A DNA stretch of 64,000 bases from Pseudofabraea citricarpa (taxonomy: Eukaryota > Ascomycota > Leotiomycetes > Helotiales > Dermateaceae), in the NCBI GenBank assembly GCA_029641185.1, contig JAPWGK010000021.1, positions 186,001-250,000 on the forward strand, given 5' to 3'. Below, piece after piece: positions 10,817 through 23,049 of this stretch (the stretch's first letter is position 1; each line of letters starts with the position of its first letter). The translations under genes were made by a program, and so were the position numbers. The notes under the pieces are model-generated. The model was not told the origin of the DNA. It saw nothing but the letters and a program-made list of their open reading frames with translations, and searched no databases.

Positions 10817-11662
10817 ATGTCACAAAGCCTGCTTCAATTAGCTATAGACCAGGGCACATGCTATGAAGTGGCGATGAACGAAGTCAAGTTCATACGCTTT
10901 GGTGACAACAAAATTACATCTATAGGGACCGCAAATTTGAACGGGTGTTCTACAGTCATGGTCCTTTCGAGATACGCTGCGATTCTTGGTCATATTGCGC
11001 CTCGCCCAGACAATGCTGGCAATAACCTTACAGCGGGCGATCAACACGCTCAATCCAAAATGGATCTCCTTAGCCACCTATACATGTCAAACCGGCAGTA
11101 CTTTCCTACTGGAAGCAATGGCTGGGTTGTGTGTGCAATGTTTGGGGGGGATATTGGCCTACCTGACCAGCAAAGAATCTTCGGAAATGCTCTCGCCCGC
11201 CTAGGTTTAACATACTCACTCGGGACATACGAGGCTCTAGCACAGAACAAATGGGCTCCTACTTGGCCAGGAAAAGGAACGGTTCTTATTCAGGGTGGTG
11301 GAACCATTCCTACTGTATACATTGAAGATATGCCTGTGACAGGTAGAGACAGTGGACAGATTGCGTCTGCGTCCACAACTACAACTGAGACTTTGTCAAC
11401 GCCTCCATACGCCTCAGGCTCAACCACAGTGGGTGCAGGATCATCTACACACGCTTCTCAATCGACGACTGGTGCCTCATCCTCCAATACACAATACTAC
11501 TATGTCATCGACGGCGTATACTACTACTATTCAGGTGGAGAGAGTGTACGTGTTTCCGAGCAACCCATGAATGCTTGGGTCCTCAATCAAAATGGTTGGT
11601 TAGGCACGAACAGCACAAAGAAGTGGCGTTATTGGAATGGCACCACTCTATCATATAGATGA
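10817..11662 (+). CDS. CheD-like domain protein with Ser/Thr linker and Tyr-rich tail, 281 aa
   Basis: Intronless. Residues about 20-175 resemble a family of fungal proteins that I relate to the bacterial chemoreceptor deamidase CheD. The stretch TSIGTANLNGCSTVMVLS is followed by GHIAPRP, placing a Cys and a His about 15 residues apart, roughly as the CheD catalytic pair is arranged. The later GTVLIQGGGTIPTVYIED fits a terminal beta strand. Residues about 180-225 form a Ser/Thr/Gly-rich linker. The last ~55 residues are unusually rich in Tyr and Trp (YYYVIDGVYYYYSGG and KKWRYWNG). I see no signal peptide. The assignment to CheD is inference from pattern; deamidase activity is unproven. A TATA box lies upstream. 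The stop is only 75 bases from the convergent ankyrin gene. Confidence 0.8.
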   Translation: MSQSLLQLAIDQGTCYEVAMNEVKFIRFGDNKITSIGTANLNGCSTVMVLSRYAAILGHIAPRPDNAGNNLTAGDQHAQSKMDLLSHLYMSNRQYFPTGSNGWVVCAMFGGDIGLPDQQRIFGNALARLGLTYSLGTYEALAQNKWAPTWPGKGTVLIQGGGTIPTVYIEDMPVTGRDSGQIASASTTTTETLSTPPYASGSTTVGAGSSTHASQSTTGASSSNTQYYYVIDGVYYYYSGGESVRVSEQPMNAWVLNQNGWLGTNSTKKWRYWNGTTLSYR

Positions 11663-11737
11663 AAAGCGCGCATTGTTACGGGTTTGAGCACGGTTCAAGG
11701 GGATTTGGTAATAGAATAGGCATTTAATTAGAAATTC

Positions 11738-12806
11738 TTAAGAAGATAGCTTTGGTTTGCTTTGAAGTAAATCTATCACCTCAAGTCGACGATATAATTC
11801 GGCTTGTTCAAGCGCAGTTTTCCCCCTGGTGTCCTTGATTGTGGCATCGGCTCCTCTAGACAACAAAAAGCGTACGACCTGAACATTCCCCACTTCTGCT
11901 GCATAATGAAGAGGCGTGCCGAGACCGAATGCGCAGCGGTGGTTCCATGAATCCCAATGGTTTTTATACTCGATTTCGTTAATGGAGGCGCCTCTATCTA
12001 GAAGCAAATCGATAAGTTCGGGTGCATCAGGAGTAACTCGCTGGGCTGCATGATGGAGGAGCTGGCCTTTTTCGATGTCTCCACCACGATCAAAAAGAAA
12101 TTTTATTGTATCTAGCGGTGCTCGAAACATAGCTTCCGACATAGGAGTTAAATCCCAAAAGCAACCTGCGTTCGGATCCGCACCTTGATCGAGGAACCAT
12201 TCGGTCAACGCTCTGTCATCAGTGACATAGCTGTGTCAGATGTTAGTGAATGATGAAATGCTAGGTAAAAAGAGCAGTAGAGTACCCTAGAGGTGGTGGC
12301 CTAGTACGCTCTAGTGGCTCATTGATATTCCATCCATGGTCAAGAAACACCTGAAAGATAGCAGTCGATCGACTTTCAAGCCCAGCCCAAATGCATAACC
12401 CTGCTGGTTTACCAACACGCATAAAGAAAAGGTAAGAAACAACTGATGGATGTTGATGCAGCACAGCTTCTATGATCGATTCGTAGAACATCCGTAGCCG
12501 AAGCTCGCCAGTTGAACTATCAGGAATTTGAGTCAACATGTATTGGACAAGGATTTGGTGAACATCTTGCAAACGTCCATCGGCGCTAGCAAGCTTGAGT
12601 GAGTTGATCTCAGCTTTGTATTTTGCAGATTCGGGTATACAATAATTATCAAACGGGGGAAACGGTGGTGGTATCGGAGGTGGAAAGGGTGGTAGTGGAA
12701 GGAGTAATGGACTTGGAGGTCCTTGATCCGGAAGCCAATCAGTCACAATAATCCGCGCTTGGAAGTCTGAGGCTTGCTGCGGCGGTGTTGATGGATCGAT
12801 GGACAT
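11738..12806 (-). CDS. Small ankyrin-repeat protein, 337 aa, two exons
   Basis: Exons on the minus strand are 12806-12286 and 12230-11738, with a 55-nt intron (GTACTC...ACACAG). The splice joins ...RPPPLG to YVTDDRALTEWFL in frame. The N-terminus holds a Pro-rich stretch (about residues 30-53, LLLPLPPFPPPIPPPFPPF). Ankyrin-type helices run from about residue 60 to the end. The clearest repeats are LTEWFLDQGADPNAG, LIDLLLDRGASINE, TPLHYAAEVGNVQVVRFLLSRGADATIKD and RGKTALEQAELYRRLEVIDLL. Ankyrin arrays bind proteins; no partner or catalytic domain is visible. It overlaps nothing and is convergent with the CheD-like gene, so the two probably do not share a promoter. Confidence 0.85.
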
Positions 12807-14031
12807 TCTGGAGTTGCTTTATGTAGTTGGATGGTCGGTGCTTCAGGATCTTGGGCGTGGGATGTGAGGTTAAAGCTGGCGCTAATATTTGATCGTGGAA
12901 TACTTATCTTTGTTTTATCACGTGTCACGGTAGAACCCGTCTCTCCAAGACCAAGTCATATTCTTGTATAATTGATAGAACTACCCTTCCTCCGTAATCC
13001 TTGAAATATTATTAATCCTTTGGTGATAAAAGAGGATCTAATGATAGAATTATCAACGACATTAATTAATATAATCGCTACAGGTAATATCATATACTTA
13101 AACGACTTGAGGTTATATCGGTTGATTTTAATTAATAGGACGATAAACAATTAATACTCGTTTCGAAGTTCTTAATTTATCTGAGGAGGAAAGAGGACCT
13201 ACTACAGGAGGGAGGCCTTATATAGGCACTAGCGTACAACGTGACTCACATGACTCACGTGACTGTTCTTCTAACAGGTTAAGATAATACGATTAAAAGA
13301 GAAAATCAAAATTATTATAGCTACGAAATATAAGATATTATAATTATTCCCTTATTAATTAAACTTGCTTATAAACTTAGAATATAGCCTTATAGCTTAT
13401 AAGGTCTTACGACTAGAGTACTAGGCTTTAAATTATATTATTATCTTTCGGTCTTTTATATAACTTTGTATCTTTTATTTAGTAAAATATACTTCGAAAC
13501 TAAATCTTATACTTTTATTCAGATATTCTTTAAAACCCCTCGAATATATACCTAAAGTAGCAAACTACACAAGTTATATTTTAGCCTAAGCTTTTTAGTG
13601 TCTTTAGAGTTACCTCATTAGCTGGTTAAGTCTAATACTCAGCTAATAAGAGTAGTTAATATAGTAAAATTAAGGAAAGTACTTGTGGAGATTTTGCTGA
13701 AATATAAATACAACCATAATTGCCAACTTATGTTAATTATCTTTGCATAGGAACTCTTCGCCCCTGTTTATACTGGGGTTTGCACGTCGATCTCCGTCAA
13801 CGTTTTTCTTGACATAAAGGCAAGGCTGATTATCATGCGATTACAGCAAGCTTGCTGGGCCACAGCCCACACAGCCGACCTGAAAGCTGCATCAGCACAG
13901 CAGCACAGCCACAACCAAAAAAAATCCTAGATTTAGGCGACAACCACGACAGAAATATAAGAAGTTTCCATAGATCCAAATCAAAATATTTATGCAAAAG
14001 TAATTTAAAAAAAAAACGAAAATAATAAAAT
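12807..14031. other. Intergenic region with AT-rich relic
   Basis: The first ~130 bases are the promoter side of the ankyrin gene and include CACGTG at about 12920. Most of the rest is very AT-rich with stop codons in all frames (see the separate repeat entry). The last ~350 bases (13680-14031) are closer to normal composition and form the HET gene promoter. CACGTG also occurs near 13257. Confidence 0.5.
12940..13680. repeat. AT-rich, probably RIP-degraded repeat relic
   Basis: About 740 bases dominated by TTAATTAA, TATAAG and ATTATT words, poor in CpA/TpG-rich coding words and closed in all frames. This is the look of transposon DNA mutated by repeat-induced point mutation in ascomycetes. 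I cannot name the parent element. A moderately GC-rich window (13185-13270), with CTCACATGACTCACGTGACT, interrupts it. Confidence 0.45.
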
Positions 14032-16222
14032 ATGTGTTCTGAATGTTGTCCAGTATGTCAGACCGTCACGCACACCATTCCCATTCTCCACATCGTCCAA
14101 CGCAATGCGGCACCTGAACATCGGAACCACAAGATGGCTGTTTCATGGACCCCGAAGCTATCGGAGCTCGTGTCGGCGACCAAGAATAAATGCGCCTTCT
14201 GCACATTTGTCGTTGATCGGTTCTTCCACTGCAACAGGATGTGGACAAGCAGCAAAGATCCGGAGCGGCCATGGTTTCGAGACGACTCGAAGGAATCGCA
14301 CCGCGAAAAAGTTGTCGAGTGTGTCTCGAAGATCTCAGAGGGAATGGAAAATGATGAGTTCTTGTTCGACGTCTACCCATCCCACTCCAACGATAAACGC
14401 CTGCCGGATTTTAACAAGTTGAAGATTGTTGCAAAGGCCACAGAACATCATGACCCAGAAACCACGAAAAAATTGTTTCATATTAATCATCTTGACCTGG
14501 AGGTTTTCTCCTTAGAAAGTCTGTTGGTCGCTTAGGATAATAGAATATAGCTGACACGAGACAGGCGACTCTGTGAGCAGTGAGCTTACGACGAGACCTC
14601 CACGATCTGCTCCAGCATCAGCTGAAAGTTTCGAGGTCGTTCGTTCATGGCTTCATGAATGCTCTGAGACCCATTCACGCTGTGGAAAATTCCAAACAAA
14701 TCAACTGCCAACAAGAGTCATCGATGTTAGCGATGGCAACAATCTTCGACTTGAAACTTCTCAAGGAGAAGACAAATATGCAGCCTTAAGCTATTGTTGG
14801 GGTGGGCCACAAGAATCAAGAACCCTGACGTCGAATTTGGATCAGAGAACCACAGGGTTCGATGCATCAGACCTAGAGCAAACAATACAGGATGCTATCA
14901 AAGTAACTCGAGAGCTGGGTCTGAAATATCTATGGACGGATGCCCAGTGCATTCTCCAAGACTCCGAACAGGACAAAGAGCACGAAATATCTAGAATGGC
15001 TGACATCTACAAGAACGCACATATAACTATTTGTGCAGCCAGAGCTGGGACTGTACGCGGGGGGTTTCTCAAGGACTTGAGCGACGAAGAGACAGGATTA
15101 TCCAAGGACTTATTCCCCATGTTGTACCGAAGACCCTCCAAAACAGCAACCACAATGAGGGAAGGATTTGATTTTCCTCCGGATGGTTTCTCTACTCTGT
15201 GGGTAAGGGAGCAGAAGGGATTTGGTTTCTCATCTGAGCCGGTAATGAAGCGAGCTTGGACACTGCAGGAACATCTCCTCTCGCCACGGTTCCTGCACTA
15301 TGGGACGAAATTGATCTGGCAGTGCAACAGAATGCAGAGATGTGATGGGGGGTTAGAGTCACCCGGGCGGGATCTCATTGCGAATTCGACTACGTCATTC
15401 AACCGAGCCCTGTTATTTGAGAAGAAGAATGTCAGCCTCTTCAATCAGCAGCAGTTGTTCAATGGCTGGTACCAAATTGTTCACGATTACACAAAGCGCG
15501 ACATGAGCGAGCAGACAGATAAACTACCGGCCATTGCCGGTGTCGCGGCTGAGATTAGTCGACTTTCTGGAACAAGGTACATGGCGGGATTGTGGGAGAG
15601 CAACTTGCTTCATGATCTGATGTGGACTTCCAACAGCAAAGAACGCTTCACGAGGCCTGAAATCTGGCGAGCGCCAACTTGGTCGTGGGCGTCAGTGAAC
15701 TCTGTTGTCACATACGAGAAAATTACACCAGATGCCATCGAGGAAGCTGAAGTCCTTGGTTGTCAAGTCGAGACCTACTCGTCCGAGTCTCCATTTGCCG
15801 CAGTCAAGAGTGGGAAGCTAGAGATATGTGGTCCGCTAGCTTTGATTCCACATGAAGATATAATACAGCTCCTGCAAGATCAGTCTATGGGTCCTGCACC
15901 GCCGAAGAACAATGATGCCATTCAGTGGAATATTCAGCTCATGGCACATATGGAGTTTACCCCTATCTTGAAAGATCATGATAAGAAAAGAGAGGAGGAA
16001 TTGGACTTTGAGGAAGTTTATTGCTTGGTTACGCATAGCCGGCACTGGAAGGTGTTGAATTTTGGCGAGTCTCGCGTTGAGAAGACTTGCTACTTTGGGC
16101 TGATATTGGGAAAGAATGCAGATGGAAATTTTGAGCGACTGGGTAGCTTTGATAATGAGGTTCGGGAATGGATGACGAATTCCACAGACGTATGGGAAAG
16201 GCAGACAATCACTTTAGTCTGA
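14032..16222 (+). CDS. HET-domain protein, about 710 aa, two exons
   Basis: Exon 1 runs from 14032 to about 14502-14526 and exon 2 from about 14561 or 14565 to 16222. The donor is uncertain: GT at 14503, 14519 or 14527 can each restore frame with an acceptor at 14560 or 14564, next to a CTGAC branch point. The N-terminal part has paired Cys (CSECCPVC) and an ATKNKCAFCTF motif, common in front of HET domains. The HET core is clear in exon 2: YAALSYCWGG, LGLKYLWTDAQCILQD, KEHEISRMADIYKNAHITICAA, then RAWTLQEHLLSPRFLHYG and APTWSWASV. HET domains mediate heterokaryon-incompatibility cell death in several fungi; whether this one does is unknown. The C-terminal ~200 residues are a variable region. 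Confidence 0.9.
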
Positions 16223-19200
16223 ACTATGCGCAGATCTAAGTTATAGTAGATTCACCAATTGATACATATGGGGGAAAGTAATAAGCATTGACTTAGGATT
16301 ATAAGTATCTATGATATTCCTTTTAATCCTACCGCTGCTACGTGAAATTTCGTTGCTATGTAGATATTGTGACGTGATTTAATCTAAAATACTCAGTGTT
16401 AATGAATTTCTGCTACCAGCGTAGTTATTTTACGCGGCCTCATTAAGCTACAGAGAACCCAGCAAAGGATCTTCTCAAGCATGTTCCACAACCATGAACA
16501 AACATTTCGTTGATAAAACTGATACAGAGCAATCTCCCTGCTAAGTGATGGTGCCTTAAATAGCCACGATCTTTCTCACGTTTGCATCACATTTAGTTAA
16601 CTTTCTCTCGATTTTTGTAATTTGGAAACTCCTATATGCTAGTCTTGAACTCGCTCTATTGCATTCTATTGCGTTCTCTCTCTGAAATTCTAAATTATTT
16701 AAGTCTTAGTTCTTCATAACTTGCCCTAACTTCCTTTCCTTTGCCAGATTATCACGCCGAGTAGATACGAGTGCCACGTATCCCTCGTCCTCATGAACCT
16801 TTTTAGACACATATACCGGGACCTCCCCTTCACATCCTACAACCCTAAACCCCTGAAAAATTCTAAGGTTTTGATGTTCAGCATAATCTAAATATTATAC
16901 TGTTGTCATTTTGAATCTTGTTGTTATTCAAGATTGTTAGTACAATGGTGAACGTTGACAGTCATAAGACCTAACACTTTACTCGTGGTATGAAAACGAC
17001 CTTCTTTGAACTACAATTGACTTTGAAGGCAAGCTTGGTTACAGATTGACTTCGGAATAGAATTGGCATTGGCAGGTAAAAAGACCCGTGAGTATAAGTG
17101 TAGAAGAAATTATGATTGTGGTTTTTGTCTGATGGTATTTACAATAAGAGGTACAAGGCAACAGGCACAATGTGGGAATAACCTACCTGCAGAACTATAG
17201 CCTGGTGTAATTACATGCACACTTGTAGTACTCTTCTGTCTGTGCCGGTAATTTTGTGCTTGTTGGTAAAGAGAAAAGATCTTGTTCGCTTTGCTGTTTT
17301 GATGGTCAATTTAAACTTGATGCTATTATAAAGGTTGAACTCTACTAGTATGTTTTTGATTTTGGTTCAAATATATATCTGCGTACTTGTTTCAAGCAAT
17401 CTACTCGAGTCAAATTAATTTCTTTGCCCTTATTTCCTGCACACTTAAAACGAATCTCGAGTTAATACGTTTTGAGGCGGCCTACTAAAAGATGAAACCT
17501 AAAGCACTAACAGCAGCTGCTGCCTTGCTTTACCTAGTTCTTCTAATATTCCCTAAAACATGTAGCCATCTTTTTCTCTCATAGTTCTATCAAAGTCAGT
17601 CAATTACAGGACGCAAGATTTTCGCCTAATCAAGGAAGAAAGACTTTTACATGGTAAGACATTACCATTTTAATCACCAACTGTGCTTTTGATTTGACAC
17701 ATTTTATCTTGATAATTTCTTTCCTATAAATAGCCTGCAAATTCTTTATACATCTTACCCTTAAACCTTCTACTCTCTTCGGTTAATATTCCTCAGCTGT
17801 TGATATATCAAGAACGAGTACTTTTAAGATTTTGAAAGCCGCTACAACAGTAAGTGAGCCAATCAAATTTTATTACAACTTCAAAATCGCTTGCAAGTCA
17901 GGAATCTACCAAGTATGATTATTTTCCAGCTCAACTGGAACTCACAGGCATCATGTTTATTTCCTATCTGTGTATGTAATCTAGAAGTACTTATGATCAC
18001 GCTTTCTCGAGGGCCGAAATCAACAGATTACCTTAATTCCAACACGTACTTTATTATCTCGTTGTTACTCCACCTCCTGTTGTCATAGCGCACTGGGAAC
18101 AATGGCATTTTCTCATAATCCAAGGTTATTTTCGGCATAACTGTCTTGTTGTCTTTGTCATCCAAGCGAGTGTATTTTGCTCGAACTAAAATAAGTTAAG
18201 CGAGGGAGGTATTTCAGGTCGAAATCAAATTCATCCTAGTATTTTAGCATGAGCCTGCCTACCTGTTCACGTTATAAAATTCGCAGAAAATCAAAACTCA
18301 TCGTGAAGAAACGTTCTGACAAAGTTCTCTGACCGAAAAAGAATAACACAAAAGATTTGATACTTCTGTGTTCAGATCCTCTTTCATTGCCAGATAGACG
18401 CACAAGCCTGTGAAAACAAGGCGGGAAGAAGTATATCCTTTATCCGAGAGGGTTCTGCTAGGACGCTAGGATGATACTAAGACTGAAGTCGATAGGAAGA
18501 TACTAAGACTGAAGTCGATAGGAAGATAATCTTGTAGAAACAGTCTGAGAAACGGGTCTCATGTGTGCTTCTTCAATGGTTTATACGAAGAGAGATATAT
18601 TCTTTGGTTGAGATAAGTATTTGCTCCCTGCCTCTTCATCAAGATAATAGATTAAAAGTGATTTGGGTGAGGTCATAACTTTTAGAGTTACAGGGCTATC
18701 GCAGGTATGAAAACTACATGGTATAGTAATTTGATTATAGGATTATACTTCCAAGTGACTGTTGTGACAGCTTTTTGTCGACCTGAGCTTTTAAACTGAC
18801 ATTTGTTTGAGTTTATAGAGTGGTTATCTTGTCTATCTAATTTGTGTTATGAAATACTCAAGTCTTTTTTGAATGGTGAGGAATAGAATACACTTACTTG
18901 AGATTAGTCGTCACCTAGTAGTATTTTCATTTTTATTCGCATAGTTAAAATGCGAGATTGCTTGGGCTTTGGAAATGATACTGCTCTCTATTACTCTAAT
19001 TATCAAAATAACCCTTGACGGCCGTTCGAGTCTTCTCTTTCTTCTCTACGAACCCGAGTAGAGACATTTCAGCCAGCAGCATTATTCAGTAAATAGAATC
19101 ATCTTATCGATTTCCATCTTCCTAGCAATTACTCTTTTTTTTCTGTTCAAACTTCAAAGTACCGAATCACCTCAAGCGAATTTCAGCCGCTCTTCCTTTT

Positions 19201-19898
19201 CGTTTATCAACAAGTCGAGATATGACGATCCAATCTCGTATGAAAACCAAGCTCTCTTGAATTTAAAATCTTCCCCCGAGATTGCTTTCTATCCCAACGA
19301 GCGTATAGCGCTATGGTCAGCCTGCAGGACCTCCTCGTTTATACCTAAATAAAGAATTCCATCTCGCTCATCGCTTATATGATTTGCACACACGCTGGCT
19401 TTAAGAAGTATCTCGTGCCATGCCATACCATTTCATGATAGGCTATCTAAATAGAGAGTAAAGCAGTGAGTACATGTTGAAGATAGAAAGCCGACAAAAA
19501 TGCCAAGCGAGCAAGTACTACCAAAGCCAAAAAGCCATTCACAATCTTAAAGAAGCAAACCCATCGCTGATTCGTCACAGCCATCTATTTATCTGAACAA
19601 GTACTTTTTTTTCGACCCGCTACCAATATATAATCCTACATCAGGATCTCGCCTTGTTATAGAGACCAAGGTTTATTTCCGTCCTCGTCCCACTTTTGAC
19701 CGCCATGTACGATCCTCGTTAGCCGGGCCCGGGGCCGAGCCTCGCGAGACACGACACGACTTTTTCGTCTGGAGCACGTCATCACATATAGCCTTACAAA
19801 TCGAATCCGATTGCATGTATGTCGATATCGGGCGGGTAATTCATCACGACGGTATCAAACACTCTCCCAAGGAGCCAGCATCTAGATAGACAGACGCC
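16223..19898. other. 3.7-kb gene-free region
   Basis: No frame reaches more than about 65 codons on either strand, and none has protein character. Composition is moderately AT-rich without strong RIP-like words. One perfect 26-bp tandem duplication lies at 18473. GC rises just before the mitochondrial-carrier-like gene (19680-19760), probably its promoter or 5' leader. A long non-coding transcript is possible but not shown. Confidence 0.5.
18473..18527. repeat. Perfect 26-bp tandem duplication
   Basis: The unit GATACTAAGACTGAAGTCGA followed by TAGGAA occurs twice head to tail (18473-18498 and 18499-18524) and then starts a third time for four bases (GATA). No function is apparent. Confidence 0.9.
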
Positions 19899-21634
19899 AT
19901 GGCCACCACAGCGCCGCAAGATGATGCCGAGAGCCAGAGACAGCATATTACCGACAGCGAGAACGAGCAGACGCCGCTTCTCGGCGACCACCAGTCCGAT
20001 CACGACCACGATCACGACCACGACCACGCTGAACCGGACCAGAAGGATGACCACCAGAGACCTGTCAGCTGGTGGGCTTGGAGAGTCTTCTGGGTTGTCC
20101 TTGCGGCGCTCGTTCTCGCTGTCTTTATCAAGGGCTGGGTAGATGCCGGAGGAGATGTCGAAGTGCGTTTGGCAACCATTTCTGGAATGCGTTGACGGTA
20201 CCTATAGCTAACGACGCTTGCGTTTTTGTAGTTCGATCTGAAGGGTGCGCTCAAGCGAGCTCTTGGGGGCGGTCTGAGTGGTGCGGCGGCTATGGTTCTC
20301 CAGGTTCTGCTTCTCATGGTACGTACGAGATGTGAATATTTCATTAACCCTCTCATTTATCTCTTTTCTTTTTCTGTTCTCTTCTTCTCTTTTCCTCTTT
20401 GATGGAGTTGTTATGTTTTGTTGTTTTGTTGCTTTATTGTTCTCCCCAGCTGGCGCTGAGATGTTCTCTAGCCTCTTCGGACCATCATGAATTACCAATA
20501 TCGATTCGGAACCTCGTTCACCACGGCCACCAAGACGCTGTATCAAGATGGAGGACTCGGCCGCTACTATCAAGGCATGGGAGCTGCACTCGTGCAAGGT
20601 AAGTGACCGATGCCCAATTCCCATGAACAATCATCTCATACTCAGCAGGCCCCGTTTCGAGATTCGGAGATACAGCAGCCAACGCCGGGATCCTGGCCTT
20701 GCTGCAATCCAATTCTTACTTGAAAGACCTCCCATCGCCTATCAAGACGATATTTGCGTCGCTGTGGTAAGTAAAGAAGCCGCCCAGATGTCCTTTTTTC
20801 TTTTCTTTTTTTCTTTCTTCTTTTCCTCTCCTCTCCTCTGCTCTCCTCTGCTCTTCCCCATGAAATTCAAATCCCCAAAGCTAACCTCGACACTTCCACT
20901 CCAAAGCGCCGCCGGGTTCCGAATGATCCTCACGCCCGTCGACACGCTGAAGACGACGCTGCAAGTGCAAGGCGCGCGAGGAACGACACTGCTACGACAG
21001 CGCATCAAGACGAACGGCATCGGAAGTCTATGGTGGGGAGCATTTGCCACAGCAGCTGCGACGTTCGTGGGGCATTATCCATGGTTTGCAACCGTAAGAC
21101 CACCCAGCTGTACCTTCTTCTTCTTTTCTTTTCGCCCTTCTTTTTCATAGGTGCTGACCCCCTGATGCGATAGTACAACTTCCTCTCCGGCGCCATCCCC
21201 GAACCGCCAAAGCACTCGCTCTTCGTCTGGCTGCTGCGGCTGGCCTTCATCGGCGTCGCGGCGTCCATCGTGTCTGACTCGGTGTCGAACTCGCTCCGGG
21301 TCGTCAAAACGTACCGCCAGGTGAACGACACGAAAGTCTCGTACAGTAAGTGGCTGCTCCCCCCTGTTCTCGTCGCGAGAAGACCCCTCCCCGCTAAATT
21401 TCCGTGTCTGTCTCTAGCTGAGGCGGCGAGGTTGATCGTCGTCGAGGACGGCGTCGCGGGCTTGTTCGGCCGTGGCCTCAAGACGCGTATCTTGTGCAAT
21501 GGCCTGCAGGGCTTGCTGTTCTCCATCTTGTGGAAGCTGTTCTTGGACCTGTGAGTGTGAACCGATTGATCAGGATAGCTCGAGGTGGTGACTAATCTTG
21601 GTGTTCTAGCTGGGAGAAGAAGACGAGTGCCTGA
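19899..21634 (+). CDS. Mitochondrial-carrier-like membrane protein, 370 aa, eight exons
   Basis: Exons: 19899-20162, 20232-20318, 20472-20598, 20649-20766, 20907-21093, 21174-21345, 21418-21550 and 21610-21634. All seven introns have GT...AG ends and the sum is 371 codons including stop. The N-terminus is acidic with five DH dipeptides (residues about 34-43), then a hydrophobic segment (SWWAWRVFWVVLAALVLAVF). Carrier-like repeats follow: a first PLRTIMNYQYRFG, a second with the MCF signature TPVDTLKTTLQVQG (PxDxxK), and a third ending in LGRGLKTRI-type sequence (GLFGRGLKTRILCNG). Six helices are plausible. This fits a divergent member of the mitochondrial carrier superfamily (SLC25-like). The substrate cannot be told. 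The His-Asp N-terminus could bind metal (inference). Confidence 0.88.
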
Positions 21635-22202
21635 GTGAAGTGAGGTGAAGCACGATCGATATTATAGCACTGCTGGCGAAGAATTTTTTTTTTTTTGGCT
21701 TTACTTTTTTAGTATAGAAGGGTTCCTTCCTGCTTCAGGTAGATGGATCGTTATAGCTTGAGAGTGTTTTTCCCGTACTTAGGTACGCTAACAGAAGGAT
21801 CTCTTATCCTGCTAGCGAAATACTTTACTGTATATAAACCCCAAGAGCAAGTTATAACTCGGTATGTCAAGCAAGCAGGATAAAGTACATAGATAGACAG
21901 AGAGACGAGAATCGACACGATAGATATGGATATACAAGTTTCGATATTGCTTCTTCCGAAACACGTAACACGTTTCTCGTTTACTAACGCCTTGCTTTTT
22001 TATTATTGCTCATATAGCTTACCTACCCAGGTAAGTAGGTATACTGATCAAAAGAAGCAAGGGAGGTCATTTTCCAAAGCCAAAAATCTAAATCTCTCTT
22101 TTTTTCTTTTTTTCGTTCTTTCTTCTCTCTCTCTCCCAGAGTCACCTCAAGTTCCCACTTAACCCCCCACCTCCCTCCCCTCTCACTCTACTTTCCCTTC
22201 CT

Positions 22203-22203
<1 letters not shown>

Positions 22204-22255
<52 letters not shown>
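22204..22255. repeat. (CA)n microsatellite
   Basis: About 26 uninterrupted CA units. Confidence 0.95.
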
Positions 22256-22256
<1 letters not shown>

Positions 22257-22886
22257 CACAAACCAATCAACCAAGCCGTCGAACAAGACCCCCCCAGCAT
22301 TGCAGCCAAAAAGGATATCAACTCCTCTATCACGTCACACACACACCCCCCTACCCCCAAAAAGAAAAAAAAAGAAAAGAAAAAAGAAATCCCTCTTCTC
22401 GTTTCATTCATTCCTTCCTTTCGTTGCCACGACATATCCCGTTGTCAAAAACAAAAAATCAATAATTCATACATCAGACGAAGAGACAGACAGACGTGTA
22501 TGGTTCATACGCAAGAAGAAAGACGAGTCGTGCTCGCTAAACCTACAGCAGGGCAGGGCAGGAGGGCGTGGAAAGGATCCTCAGTGGGGAGGGTGCGGTG
22601 CTCGAATCGGTTTTCCGACGTCGCTGTTGATATTTATGTTGGTGTAGGGTAGGGTAGAGGAGAATCCAGGAGGAGAAGAAATTGATTTTCCCTCTCTTCT
22701 TCTTTATTTTATCTTTCCCTCTCCTCTCTTGTCCTCTCTGCCAACCCAGCACTTCACTCCACCCCACTTCTTCAACCACTCAATCCTCAAACCCCCAAAA
22801 CTCAACACAGACAAAAGAACGAGGAGGCAGATATCAAAAAATATGTTATTCCGTATGTGATATCCTATCCTACCCTATCTTACTCT

Positions 22887-23010
22887 CGTGATATCCAACC
22901 CAATTCCAACCCAATTCCAACCCAACCTATCCCATGTCATCCCATCCCAAATCCCAACCCAAATCCCAACCCGCTTCCAAATCCAAATCCAATTCGAAAT
23001 CCAATTCGAA
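22887..23010. repeat. Degenerate short tandem repeats (CCAACCCAATT / AATCC)
   Basis: Runs of CCCAATTCCAAC, CCCAAATCCCAAC and AAATCCAATTCG words in series close to the 3' end of the F-box gene. Simple-sequence expansion is the likeliest origin. Confidence 0.7.
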
Positions 23011-23049
23011 ATATATAAACTCCACACATCCATCATATTCCCATCATAT

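Larger units (their letters stand above)
21635..23049. other. Intergenic low-complexity region
   Basis: Spacer between the convergent carrier-like and F-box genes. It contains a (CA)n run at 22204-22255, a CT-rich stretch (22090-22200), purine-rich tracts, and degenerate CCAACCCAATT/AATCC repeats at about 22887-23010. Open frames are repeat-derived. Confidence 0.55.

Noticed and set aside
14573..16222. Second HET-region frame as a separate gene with a GTG start
   Set aside because: A GTG start is not expected in a fungal nuclear gene, and a short intron joins it in frame to the Cys-rich upstream exon.
20208..21526. Long minus-strand frames opposite the carrier-like gene
   Set aside because: They are antisense shadows of the eight spliced plus-strand exons and include intron sequence.
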